A stretch of DNA of 64,000 nt. Source: Rariloculus sp963665575 (lineage in GTDB: Bacteria > Pseudomonadota > Gammaproteobacteria > Steroidobacterales > Rariloculaceae). Both the position numbers and the translations under genes were made by a program. The stretch spans positions 1,240,001 through 1,304,000 of the forward strand of contig CAXXDW010000006.1 of NCBI GenBank assembly GCA_963665575.2, written 5' to 3'. Shown here piece after piece: positions 1 to 10,462 of the stretch; position 1 is the first letter of the stretch, and each line of letters begins with the position of its first letter. The notes beneath the pieces are model-generated. The model did not search any database. It worked only from the letters and a program-made list of their open reading frames with translations, and had not been told where the DNA came from.

Positions 1-1
1 G

Positions 2-928
2 GCCGGCGCCGCCGCTCGCGGCTCGACCGCTTACGTGACGCTCGAGCCCTGTTGTCACCAGGGGCGCACCGGACCATGCACGGTCGCGCTTCTCGACGCC
101 GGAGTCGCGCGCGTGGTTTGTGCGACCGGGGACCCGAATCCGCTCGTCAACGGCGCGGGACTGCGTGCGCTCGGCGAAGCGGGCGTCGCCGTGGAGCAGG
201 GCCTCATGGCGCAAAGCGCACGCGAGATCAACAGGGGATACATCGCGCGCATGACCCGCGGCCGGCCCTGGGTCAGGAGCAAGATCGCCGCGAGTCTCGA
301 CGGGAGGACCGCGCTTGCGAGCGGCGAAAGCAAGTGGATCACGGGAGCCGGTGCCCGACGCGACGTGCACCGCTGGCGGGCGCGCTCGAGCGCTGTGCTG
401 TGCGGTGTCGGGACCGTGCTCGCTGACGATCCTTCGCTGAACGCGCGGCCTGACGACGAAACCGACGGGCTCGTCCAGCCGCTGCGCGCGATCGTGGATT
501 CCGCGCTGCGGACCCCGCCGTCCGCGCACACGCTGTCGCTGCCGGGCGAAGTCGTCATTTTCACGGCAGCCGATGCCGCCGTCCGGCGCGCGCCGCTCGA
601 GGCCGCCGGCGCGCGAATCGAGCCGGTCGAAGGCAGACCGCGCTGCGATCTCGCTCAGGTGCTCGAGCGCCTCGGAGAGCTCGAGGTCAACGACGTCTGG
701 GTCGAGGCCGGCGCGACGCTCAACGGGGCGCTGCTCGAGCGCGGCCTCATCGACGAGTTGGTGCTCTATCTCGCGCCACGACTGCTCGGTGACGATGCGC
801 GCGGCATGTTTTCGCTGGCTCCGCTCGCAAGCCTTGCCGAAAGCCCTGAACTTTCGATCGATGAGGTACGCAGGGTCGGTCCCGACTTGCGCATACTGGC
901 GCGTCCCGGTACGGTGCTGGCCCCCTGA
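2..928 (+). CDS. ribD: Riboflavin biosynthesis deaminase/reductase RibD (5' end outside window)
   Basis: Bifunctional cytosolic enzyme that deaminates and then reduces the pyrimidine intermediate made from GTP in riboflavin synthesis. The frame is open from base 2, so the start and the first zinc ligand motif lie upstream of the window. The remaining deaminase motif LEPCCHQGRTGPC (second and third zinc cysteines) is clear. The reductase domain begins near RPWVRSKIAASLDGRTA and continues through GVGTVLADDPSLNARP to the C-terminus. The internal GTG at base 35 is not the real start. It leads a ribD-ribE-ribBA-ribH-nusB-thiL-pgpA run, the usual proteobacterial order, with a 182-bp gap to ribE. 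Confidence 0.95.
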   Translation, partial: AGAAARGSTAYVTLEPCCHQGRTGPCTVALLDAGVARVVCATGDPNPLVNGAGLRALGEAGVAVEQGLMAQSAREINRGYIARMTRGRPWVRSKIAASLDGRTALASGESKWITGAGARRDVHRWRARSSAVLCGVGTVLADDPSLNARPDDETDGLVQPLRAIVDSALRTPPSAHTLSLPGEVVIFTAADAAVRRAPLEAAGARIEPVEGRPRCDLAQVLERLGELEVNDVWVEAGATLNGALLERGLIDELVLYLAPRLLGDDARGMFSLAPLASLAESPELSIDEVRRVGPDLRILARPGTVLAP

Positions 929-1110
929 GGACTTCGGTCGTCCAGATTCAACATTGCCGAAACCGGTCATTCCCGGATCGGCGAACGCCGGAGAATGGAA
1001 TTGTTCGGAGCTTTCCTGCCAGGCCGTGACGGAACGCCACGCCACAGCTCGACACGGCGAGGCTTTCGCAGCGGGTTGCCTGGCGGCGAGCGACTAGAAG
1101 GCGAGTCGAG

Positions 1111-1713
1111 GTGTTTTCCGGAATAGTCAAATGCGTCGGCCGGGTTCTCGAGCGGACCGACACGGGAGCCGACGCGAAGCTCGCGATCGGTTACGAGACC
1201 GGCGAACTCGGTGCGCTCGCGCCGGGATCGAGCATCGCCGTCAACGGGGCCTGCCTGACCGCAACAGCCTGCAGTCCCGGCCGTTTCGAAGTCGACGCAT
1301 CCGCCGAGACGCTCGCGGTGACGACGCTTGCATCGGTCGGGGTCGGCAGCAGGCTCAATCTCGAACCGTCGCTGAAAGTCGGCGACCCGGTCGACGGGCA
1401 CTTCGTGACCGGTCACGTCGACGGTGTCGGCCGGGTCGTGGAGATCGCTCAGGCCGGCCGTTCGACCTTTCTCGCGATCGAGTTGCCCGCAGAATTGAGT
1501 CGCTACGTCGCGCGCAAGGGTTCGGTTGCAGTGGACGGCGTGAGCCTGACCGTGAACGTCGTGGAGGGCTGCCGCTTCGAAGTCAACATCGTGCCGCACA
1601 CGCGCGCGGCGACAGTCATTTCCGGGTACGAGCCCGGCTCGGCTGTTAACATTGAAGTGGATGTCGTCGCTCGCTACCTGGAGCGTCTTCGCGGCCAGGA
1701 AGCGGCGCCGTAG
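1111..1713 (+). CDS. ribE: Riboflavin synthase alpha chain
   Basis: Converts two molecules of 6,7-dimethyl-8-ribityllumazine to riboflavin plus the pyrimidine precursor, in the cytosol. The 200-residue length is normal. Two lumazine-binding repeats are visible: the first starts at residue 1 with the diagnostic MFSGIV, and the second starts near residue 97 with GHVDGVGRVVE. The start is GTG, fixed by the conserved FSGIV immediately after it. The stop codon falls inside the left arm of a REP-like palindrome (1702-1762), so the end of the gene and the repeat overlap. The gene name follows the E. coli-independent convention; it is also called ribC. Confidence 0.95.
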   Translation: MFSGIVKCVGRVLERTDTGADAKLAIGYETGELGALAPGSSIAVNGACLTATACSPGRFEVDASAETLAVTTLASVGVGSRLNLEPSLKVGDPVDGHFVTGHVDGVGRVVEIAQAGRSTFLAIELPAELSRYVARKGSVAVDGVSLTVNVVEGCRFEVNIVPHTRAATVISGYEPGSAVNIEVDVVARYLERLRGQEAAP

Positions 1714-1762
1714 GGAGTCGCGAACGCGATTTGCAGCCGTGAATTCCTGCCGCGCAGGCTCG
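1702..1762. repeat. REP-like palindromic repeat, copy A
   Basis: Imperfect inverted repeat with a conserved centre, beginning GCGGCGCCGTAGGGAGTCGC and ending GAATTCCTGCCGCGCAGGCT. It matches copies at 54190-54247 and 57769-57834 in both arms and in the central TCGCGA-AGCG...GCCGTGAATT portion. It sits in the ribE-ribBA gap and contains the ribE stop codon. Confidence 0.7.
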
Positions 1763-1829
1763 GGGGACCTCGTGGACCAGTCCGGGGCGAAGCTCCGCGG
1801 CGCAGTGAGCATGGAGCTTAAGAGAAGCC

Positions 1830-2996
1830 ATGATTACTCAAGTGACAACCGGCAAGGCATGGTCGGGGCTCGACCCGATCGAGGACATCATCGCCGCGCT
1901 GCGCAAGGGCGAGATGGCCGTGATCCTCGATGACGAGGATCGCGAGAACGAAGGCGATCTGATCATGGCTGCGAGCAAGGTCCGCAGCGAGCACATCAAC
2001 TTCATGGCGCGCTACGGCCGCGGCCTGATCTGTCTCACACTGACGCGCTCTCGCTGCGAGCAGTTGCGCCTGCCGCTCATGGTCAGCGGTACGGACCGGC
2101 GCAAGACCACGAACTTCACGGTGTCGATCGAAGCAACCGAGGGCGTGACCACGGGCATCTCCGCGCACGACCGGGCCCGTACGGTTCGTACTGCGGTCGC
2201 GCCCGATGCGCAGCCCGACGACCTGCACCAACCCGGCCACGTCTTTCCGCTCATGGCTCAGCCCGGCGGCGTGCTGACGCGAGCCGGGCATACCGAAGCG
2301 GGCTGCGACCTCGCGCGGCTGGCGGGCCACGAGCCCGCCTCGGTGATCGTCGAAATTCTCAACGACGACGGCACGATGGCGCGCCGCGACGACCTCATCG
2401 CCTTCGCCCGGCACCACAAGCTCAAGATCGGCACGATCGCGGACCTCATCGAATACCGCCTCGCACACGAGGAAACGGTCGAAGCGATCGCCGAGCTCGA
2501 CGTCGAGACGCCGTTCGGCCCGTTCAGGCTCATTTGCTTCGACGATCACATCAACCGCGACGTGCACCTCGCGCTCGTGCGTGGAACGATCGATACCAGT
2601 CGCCCCGTGCTCGTGCGCGTGCACCGCCAGGACACCCTGGGCGATGTGGTCAACATCCGGAATCCACGCCTCGGGTGGCCCCTGGAGGGCGCGATGCGGC
2701 AAATCGCCCGCGAGGGCAGCGGCGTGATCGTGATTCTCAGGCACAACGAGTCGGTCCGGGACCTCATGGCGGCGCTGCGTTCGCTGAGCGAAACGGACGA
2801 CTCGCTGGCTGCGCGGCGCGAACGCAGCATGGACCTGCGTACCTTCGGCACGGGCGCACAAGTGCTGCGCGCGCTCGGGATCACCAAGATGCGGGTGCTC
2901 AGCGCGCCGAAACATATGCATGCGCTGTCGGGCTTCGGTCTGGAGGTCATCGAGTACGTGGCACCGGAAGACTGCGGTGACGATGGGCATGGCTGA
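1830..2996 (+). CDS. ribBA: 3,4-dihydroxy-2-butanone-4-phosphate synthase with a degenerate GTP cyclohydrolase II domain
   Basis: The N-terminal domain (about residues 1-205) is DHBP synthase, which makes the four-carbon unit of riboflavin from ribulose 5-phosphate. The acidic DDEDRENEGDLIMAA motif and the HTEAGCDLARLAG motif are intact. The C-terminal half (about 210-388) aligns with GTP cyclohydrolase II, including DLRTFGTGAQVLRALG, but the zinc-binding C-x10-C-x-C segment is replaced by HRQDTLGDVVNIRNPRLG with no cysteine. It should therefore lack cyclohydrolase activity, as known for RibB hybrid proteins of other gammaproteobacteria. A separate RibA must exist elsewhere. The stop overlaps the ribH start region, so the two are translationally coupled. 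Confidence 0.93.
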   Translation: MITQVTTGKAWSGLDPIEDIIAALRKGEMAVILDDEDRENEGDLIMAASKVRSEHINFMARYGRGLICLTLTRSRCEQLRLPLMVSGTDRRKTTNFTVSIEATEGVTTGISAHDRARTVRTAVAPDAQPDDLHQPGHVFPLMAQPGGVLTRAGHTEAGCDLARLAGHEPASVIVEILNDDGTMARRDDLIAFARHHKLKIGTIADLIEYRLAHEETVEAIAELDVETPFGPFRLICFDDHINRDVHLALVRGTIDTSRPVLVRVHRQDTLGDVVNIRNPRLGWPLEGAMRQIAREGSGVIVILRHNESVRDLMAALRSLSETDDSLAARRERSMDLRTFGTGAQVLRALGITKMRVLSAPKHMHALSGFGLEVIEYVAPEDCGDDGHG

Positions 2997-3468
2997 CAAT
3001 ATCCGGACGATCGAAGGCGGCCTCAACGCGCGGGGATTGCGTTTCGGAATCGTCGCTTCGCGGTTCAACGACTTCATCGTCGACCGATTGCTCGACGCGG
3101 CTGTTGCCACGCTGCTCGATCATGGAGCGGACGCGGCCGACATCACGGTCGTGCGCGTGCCGGGCGCGTTTGAAACTCCCTTGGCGATCCGCAAGATGGC
3201 CGCCAGTGGCGGCTATGACGCGCTCGTCGCGCTCGGCTGTGTGATCCGCGGTGCCACCCCGCATTTCGACTACGTCGCGGGCGAAGCCAGCAGCGGGGTT
3301 GCGAGCGCGAGCCTCGAGCACGGCATCGCGATCGGCTTCGGCATCCTCACGGTCGACACCGTCGAACAGGCGATCGAACGTGCGGGTACGAAGGCCGGCA
3401 ACAAGGGCGTGGACGCGGCACTTGCGGCGATTCGCACGGCCACCGTGCTGCGCGAACTGGAGCGCTAG
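2983..3468 (+). CDS. ribH: 6,7-dimethyl-8-ribityllumazine synthase
   Basis: Condenses the DHBP product with the RibD product to form lumazine, as an icosahedral or pentameric cytosolic enzyme. Seen: RFNDFIVDRLLDAA, the VRVPGAFETPLA substrate loop, the GCVIRGATPHFDYV segment with the catalytic His, and GILTVDTVEQAIERAG near the C-terminus. I chose ATG 2983, which has GGAAG upstream at a 12-nt spacing; ATG 2989 is an equally possible start two codons on. Either start overlaps the ribBA stop. The frame is open back to 2920, but that extension lies inside ribBA and is not conserved-looking. Confidence 0.94.
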   Translation: MGMADNIRTIEGGLNARGLRFGIVASRFNDFIVDRLLDAAVATLLDHGADAADITVVRVPGAFETPLAIRKMAASGGYDALVALGCVIRGATPHFDYVAGEASSGVASASLEHGIAIGFGILTVDTVEQAIERAGTKAGNKGVDAALAAIRTATVLRELER

Positions 3469-3471
3469 CGT

Positions 3472-3906
3472 TTGGCCGGGATCGGTACTCGGCGCGGCGC
3501 CCGGGATTTTCTCGTGCAGGCGCTCTACCAGTGGCAGCTCGCCGATCACGACCTCAGCGAACTCGTCGCCCAGTTCGAGCTCGAGGCCGACTTCGCCGCA
3601 GTCGACCAGGCCTATTTTCGGGCCTTGCTCGAGATCGTGCTCGACGATGTCGAGACGCTCGACGCGATCATCGCCCGGTTTGCCGTGCGGTCCATGGCAC
3701 AGCTCGACGCCGTCGTCCGCGCGATCCTGCTGCTCGCGCTCGCGGAACTCAACAATCGCCCCGACGTTCCGACAAATGCGATCATCAACGAGGCCGTCGA
3801 ACTCGCGAAGCGCTACGGCGGTACCGACAGCTACCGCTTCGTCAACGCGCTGCTCGACAAGGCTGCCGCGGAACTTGGAGAGCGTGATGGCAGGCCCACG
3901 GGATGA
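3472..3906 (+). CDS. nusB: Transcription antitermination factor NusB
   Basis: All-helical RNA-binding protein that, with NusE (S10), loads on boxA of rRNA operons and prevents termination. The 144-residue length is typical. The N-terminal R-R-x-A-R-x-F-x-x-QALYQWQ pattern appears as RRGARDFLVQALYQWQLAD, and the C-terminal NEAVELAKRYGGTDSYRFVNALLDK is the family signature. It starts with TTG, three bases after the ribH stop, because no ATG or GTG precedes the conserved N-terminus. It overlaps thiL by 20 bp, indicating coupling. Confidence 0.94.
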   Translation: MAGIGTRRGARDFLVQALYQWQLADHDLSELVAQFELEADFAAVDQAYFRALLEIVLDDVETLDAIIARFAVRSMAQLDAVVRAILLLALAELNNRPDVPTNAIINEAVELAKRYGGTDSYRFVNALLDKAAAELGERDGRPTG

Positions 3907-4978
3907 AGCCGGAACATTGGGCGAGTTCGAGCTCATCGAACGGTATTTCGTCCGGGATTCGTCACGCCTGCGACGTGCCGGGGGAGCAGATGCCGGCGGC
4001 GCGGCGCCGCGTCCCGGCCGCACAACGGGTACCGACCGCGTACTGATCGGTATCGGCGACGATGCGGCGGTCATCGACGCCAGCGGGCCATTGGCCATTG
4101 CGACCGATACGCTGGTCGCCGGTACACACTTTCCGGACAGCTTTCCGGGCGACTGGGTCGGTTACCGGGTGCTCGCGGTCAACCTCAGCGATCTCGCGGC
4201 GATGGGCGCACGACCCCGCTGGGTGACGCTGGCCCTGACCTTGCCGCACGTCGATCACGTCTGGCTCGAGAGTTTTTCGCGGGGCTTCTTCGAACTTGCG
4301 AATCGGTATGGTGTTGAGCTTGTGGGCGGCGACCTGACTCGCGGCCCGCTCGCGGCGACGGTGCAGATCGTTGGCAGCGTCGACTGCGCCGCCATGCTGA
4401 CTCGCAGCGGCGGCCGCTGCGACGACGCCGTTTATGTGACCGGCACGCTCGGCGACGCGGCGGCGGGACTCGATTCCTTTCGTCGCCGGTCGTCGCCTTC
4501 GGACAGTGGTCCTCGCGTCGGGCTCAAGGATCGTTTCGCCAGTTGCGATGACGCCATGCACGCAAGGCTCGAGCGCCGATTCGCACGTCCCGACGTGCGC
4601 GTCGCCGAGGGGCTTGCGCTTGCGCCACTCGCCTACGCCGCGATCGATGTCTCTGACGGGCTCGTTGCCGACCTCGGGCACATCTGCGCGCGCAGCGATT
4701 GCGGGGCGATCGTCGATGTCGACAAGGTGCCGCTGTCGGCGGAACTGCGCGCCGCATGCACGCCCGACCAGGCTCTGGCGCATGCGCTTGGCGGCGGCGA
4801 CGACCACGAGCTGTGTTTCACGGCGCCGGAGGATCGGTCGGAGGCGATACAGGCTGCGCTGCGCCCGACCGGCACAAAGCTCACGCGAATCGGCAGACTG
4901 GTTGCCGGCAGCGGTGTCGAATTGCGTCGGGGCGGCGAACCGTTCGAGGCCCAGGCTCGCGGCTACGCCCACTTCTGA
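3887..4978 (+). CDS. thiL: Thiamine-monophosphate kinase
   Basis: Phosphorylates thiamine monophosphate to the cofactor thiamine diphosphate. The AIR synthase-like fold is shown by GIGDDAAV (Mg-ATP binding), NLSDLAAMGARP, ELVGGDLTRGP and AAIDVSDGLVADLGHI. The start at ATG 3887 lies within nusB; a GTG one codon upstream is also possible. Between residues 28 and 48 there is a Gly/Ala/Pro-rich stretch (GGADAGGAAPRPGRTTGTD) not usual in the family, probably a surface loop. A second variable insertion, SFRRRSSPSDSGPRVGLKDRF, sits in the middle. About 363 residues, slightly long. Confidence 0.94.
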   Translation: MAGPRDEAGTLGEFELIERYFVRDSSRLRRAGGADAGGAAPRPGRTTGTDRVLIGIGDDAAVIDASGPLAIATDTLVAGTHFPDSFPGDWVGYRVLAVNLSDLAAMGARPRWVTLALTLPHVDHVWLESFSRGFFELANRYGVELVGGDLTRGPLAATVQIVGSVDCAAMLTRSGGRCDDAVYVTGTLGDAAAGLDSFRRRSSPSDSGPRVGLKDRFASCDDAMHARLERRFARPDVRVAEGLALAPLAYAAIDVSDGLVADLGHICARSDCGAIVDVDKVPLSAELRAACTPDQALAHALGGGDDHELCFTAPEDRSEAIQAALRPTGTKLTRIGRLVAGSGVELRRGGEPFEAQARGYAHF

Positions 4979-5058
4979 TGCGGCGTCAGTACCCCATGAG
5001 CTGCCCCAAGGGTCCGTTGACGGCATGGCTTGTGCCGTTCCCTGCGGCCGAGTGAGCC

Positions 5059-5529
5059 ATGCGCCTTGGCCCCGGACTGCTCCGCGACCCCGTGCACCTG
5101 CTCGCGACGGGCTTCGGCGTCGGCCTCGTGCCGTGGGCGCCCGGTACCGCGGGCAGCATACTCGCGCTCGCGCCGGCCTGGCTCATGTTCGATCTGCCGC
5201 TGCCCTGGCGCGTTGCGGTGGCGCTGGCCGTGGTCGTAGCGGGCGTGTGGCTGTGCGGGGAAAGCGCGCGCCGTCTCGCGGTGCACGATCATCCGGCGAT
5301 CGTGCTCGACGAAATCGCGGCGATGCTGCTGCTTTCGCTGCTGCTCGAGGCAAGTGTCCCGTGGCTGTTGGCGGCCCTGGCGCTGTTCCGGCTGTTCGAC
5401 ATCGCCAAGCCCTGGCCGATCCGCGCCGTCGACCGGAAAGTTCCGGGAGGATTGGGCATCATGCTCGATGACGTGCTCGCGGCACTCTTCGCCGCGATCT
5501 GCCTCGCCGCCATCCAGCTCGTTCTGTAA
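5059..5529 (+). CDS. pgpA: Phosphatidylglycerophosphatase A
   Basis: Inner-membrane enzyme that removes phosphate from phosphatidylglycerol phosphate to give phosphatidylglycerol. The 156 residues include the family motifs GFGVGLVPWAPGTAGS near the N-terminus, IVLDEIAAML in the middle and FRLFDIAKPWPI followed by GGLGIMLDDVLA. Three to four hydrophobic segments are seen. It follows thiL after 80 bp, the normal gammaproteobacterial neighbour, and ends six bases before the convergent xseB. Confidence 0.94.
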   Translation: MRLGPGLLRDPVHLLATGFGVGLVPWAPGTAGSILALAPAWLMFDLPLPWRVAVALAVVVAGVWLCGESARRLAVHDHPAIVLDEIAAMLLLSLLLEASVPWLLAALALFRLFDIAKPWPIRAVDRKVPGGLGIMLDDVLAALFAAICLAAIQLVL

Positions 5530-5535
5530 GCGCGC

Positions 5536-5784
5536 TCAGTCCTCGCCGGCCGCCGCCTCGAAGGGTTCGGGTTCCGCGTCCGCACTCGCCTTGAGCAGGA
5601 TCTCGACCTTCTGTTCGGCTTCCTTGAGCGTCGTCTGGCATTGCCGTGTCAGCTTCACGCCGCGCTCGAACTCCTTGAGCGCCTGCTCAAGCGAAAGTTC
5701 GCCGCTCTCGAGGCTCGCGACCACGGCCTCGAGCTGTTCGAGCGACTTCTCAAGTTGCGATAGATTGTCGGTCTGCTCGGCCAT
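5536..5784 (-). CDS. xseB: Exodeoxyribonuclease VII small subunit
   Basis: Small helical subunit that partners XseA to degrade single-stranded DNA. From ATG 5784 the protein is 82 residues. Its core, LEKSLEQLEAVVASLESGELSLEQALKEFERGVKLTRQCQTTLKEAEQKVEIL, is the Exonuc_VII_S domain. The frame could extend to 5814, but the extra MTLLPCCAIQ is not conserved-looking. In many genomes xseB heads ispA-dxs; here that operon is absent and the next upstream gene is katG on the same strand after 99 bp. Confidence 0.93.
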   Translation of the reverse strand: MAEQTDNLSQLEKSLEQLEAVVASLESGELSLEQALKEFERGVKLTRQCQTTLKEAEQKVEILLKASADAEPEPFEAAAGED

Positions 5785-5883
5785 TTGAATTGCGCAACAT
5801 GGCAGTAGCGTCAACTATAAGGTAACGACCGGCGCTCAGCCGCGCATGTCTTGTCGAAAGGCTCCGAAACCGTTCGGTACGGA

Positions 5884-8073
<2,190 letters not shown>

Positions 8074-8419
8074 ATTCGCTCCGATCGTGATCTGTGTTTT
8101 TTCACTATGGTTGGCTTGGGTCCCTCGAGCGCGGGCATACATTCCCGCTCTTCGCGCGTTCGCGTCAGCCCGCGCGGATGTCTCTCTCGCGAAGACACCC
8201 CGGGACGCTGTGGGGGGACGTTTATATGATGCTGCATCGAGTTGGTCAATAGCGTCCGATTGTATCGGCGGGCCCCCGCAAACAAAGAGCCGCTCCGCGC
8301 CGATTTCGATTGAAGCATTCTTTCGGGTTTCGCCCGGCCGAACTCCCGCCCAAAACAGTTACAATCGTCGTACTCCGACGGGATCCGGCTTGCGGCCGCC
8401 GGAACGCGGAGTGTCATCG
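8074..8419. other. Divergent katG-parE intergenic region
   Basis: No convincing gene. The 346 bp must contain the promoters of katG (minus strand) and parE (plus strand). A TACAAT hexamer at 8360-8365 is a possible parE -10, and GCGGGCCCCCGC near 8268 is a small GC-rich dyad. The plus-strand frame of parE is open through the whole gap, but the encoded sequence is not protein-like. Confidence 0.5.
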
Positions 8420-10306
8420 ATGAGCAAGAGTTACCGCGCTGCAGACATCGAAGTCCTTAGCGGGCTGGAGCCCGTGCGCCGGCGACCCGGTATGTACACC
8501 GACACGTCGCGGCCGAATCACCTGGTCCACGAAGTCGTCGACAACAGCGTCGACGAAGCCATCGAAGGCTACGCGAAGAAGATTGCCGTGCGCCTTTTCA
8601 GCGACGGCTCGCTCGAGGTCGAGGACGACGGGCGCGGCATGCCCGTCGACATGCACCCGAAAGAAAAAATGCCCGGGGTCGAGCTGATCCTTACGAAGCT
8701 GCATTCCGGCGGCAAGTTCTCGAACAAGAACTACCGGTTCTCGGGCGGTTTGCATGGTGTGGGCGTGTCGGTCGTCAACGCGCTTTCGAAAAACCTCGAA
8801 GTCTGGATCAAGCGCGACGGCGCCGAATACAACATGAGCTTCGTCAACGGCCGCCGCCAGGGCGCGCTCGAGACGGTGGGCAAGGTCGGCAGGGCCAACA
8901 CGGGGACCACGATCCGTTTCTGGCCCGATCCGCAGTACTTCGATTCGCCGTCATTTTCGCTTTCCCGGCTCAGGCACATGCTCAAGGCCAAGGCCGTACT
9001 TTGTCCGGGTCTCGAGGTCTCGCTCGACAACGAGAAAACCGGATCCATCGAGACCTGGCTCTACGACGGGGGCCTCGAGCAGTACCTGAAGGAGAGCCTC
9101 GCGGCGGGCCAGTGGCTGCCCGAGGACGCGTTCTCCGGGCATCTGCAGGGCAAGCGCGAGGCGCTCGACTGGGCACTCGTCTGGCGGCTCGACGAGGAGC
9201 CCGGCGTCACTGAGAGCTACGTCAACCTGATTCCCACACCCCAGGGCGGCACCCACGTCAACGGCTTGCGCTCGGGGCTCACCGAAGCGCTGCGCGAGTT
9301 TTGCGACTTTCGCGGCCTGCTGCCGCGTGGCCTGAAGCTCGCGCCCGAAGATGTCTGGGACGGCGTGAGCTTCATCCTGTCGGTCAAGATGGAGGATCCG
9401 CAGTTCGCGGGTCAGACCAAGGAGCGGCTCGGCTCGCGCCAATGTGCGACTTTCGTCGCGGGCGTCATCAAGGACAACTTCGCGATCTGGCTGAACCAGC
9501 ACCCGGAAACCGGCGACGAGATCGCTGCCGGGGCGATCGCAAGGGCGCAGCAGCGCGTCAAGGCGGCAAAAAAGGTCGTGCGCAAGCGCGTCGTTTCCGG
9601 TCCCGCGCTGCCCGGCAAGCTCGCCGACTGCACGCTGCAGGAGCCCGCCCTGACGGAGCTCTTTCTGGTTGAGGGCGATTCCGCGGGCGGGTCCGCGAAA
9701 CAGGCCCGCGATCGCGAGCGCCAGGCCGTGATGCCCCTGCGCGGCAAGATCCTCAACACCTGGGAAGTCGATACGGCGGAATTGCTCGCCTCCCAGGAAG
9801 TCCACAACATCAGCGTCGCACTCGGCGTGGACCCGGCAACGGGTCGGCTCGACGGCTTGCGCTACCACAAGATCTGCATCCTGGCCGATGCCGATTCCGA
9901 CGGCCTGCACATCGCGACGCTGCTGTGTGCGTTGTTCCTGCGGCATTTCCGATCGCTCGTCGAGGCGGGCCACGTGTTCGTGGCCATGCCGCCGCTGTAT
10001 CGGATCGATGCCGGCAGGGACGTCCACTACGCCCTCGACGACGCCGAGCGCGACATGATCGTCGGCAGGATCGAGGCTGAGAGGAAACGCGCCGCCGTGA
10101 CCGTCACACGCTTCAAGGGGCTTGGAGAGATGGACCCGACCCAGCTTCGCGAGACCACGATGGCCGCGGAGACGCGGCGGCTCGTGCAGCTTACCCTCGA
10201 GGGCGACGACGATCCGGTGCAGCTCATGGACATGCTGCTCGCGAAGAAGCGCGCCCCGGACCGGCGCGAGTGGCTGCAGGAGAAGGGCAATCTCGCGGAA
10301 ATCTGA
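8420..10306 (+). CDS. parE: DNA topoisomerase IV subunit B
   Basis: ATPase subunit of topoisomerase IV, which decatenates daughter chromosomes with ParC. GHKL ATPase motifs: HEVVDNSVDEA, DDGRGMPVD, GGLHGVGVSVVNALS. TOPRIM motifs: EGDSAGGSAKQARDR and DADSDGLHIATLLCALF. 628 residues, normal for ParE and shorter than GyrB. ATG 8420 gives the conserved start MSKSYRAADIEVLSGLEPVRRRPGMY; the long upstream open frame is intergenic. parC follows after 156 bp on the same strand, so the two probably form one transcription unit. Confidence 0.96.
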   Translation: MSKSYRAADIEVLSGLEPVRRRPGMYTDTSRPNHLVHEVVDNSVDEAIEGYAKKIAVRLFSDGSLEVEDDGRGMPVDMHPKEKMPGVELILTKLHSGGKFSNKNYRFSGGLHGVGVSVVNALSKNLEVWIKRDGAEYNMSFVNGRRQGALETVGKVGRANTGTTIRFWPDPQYFDSPSFSLSRLRHMLKAKAVLCPGLEVSLDNEKTGSIETWLYDGGLEQYLKESLAAGQWLPEDAFSGHLQGKREALDWALVWRLDEEPGVTESYVNLIPTPQGGTHVNGLRSGLTEALREFCDFRGLLPRGLKLAPEDVWDGVSFILSVKMEDPQFAGQTKERLGSRQCATFVAGVIKDNFAIWLNQHPETGDEIAAGAIARAQQRVKAAKKVVRKRVVSGPALPGKLADCTLQEPALTELFLVEGDSAGGSAKQARDRERQAVMPLRGKILNTWEVDTAELLASQEVHNISVALGVDPATGRLDGLRYHKICILADADSDGLHIATLLCALFLRHFRSLVEAGHVFVAMPPLYRIDAGRDVHYALDDAERDMIVGRIEAERKRAAVTVTRFKGLGEMDPTQLRETTMAAETRRLVQLTLEGDDDPVQLMDMLLAKKRAPDRREWLQEKGNLAEI

Positions 10307-10462
10307 TGCGGCAGGGCGTCCGCGCGGCGCCGACGGCGTCGCGCCATCCGCCGCACAAGCAAGCACGGCAGCCGATCGGCCGTCCGCGGCGAGGCGGTCG
10401 CCCGTCCCATGCGCGCAAGCCCGTGGGACGGGCTGCGGCACAACACAACTGAGGCAGCGAAC

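Noticed and set aside
929..1829. FMN riboswitch in the riboflavin gene cluster
   Set aside because: The gaps before ribE and ribBA do not contain the conserved RFN sequence blocks; the ribE-ribBA gap holds a REP-like palindrome instead.
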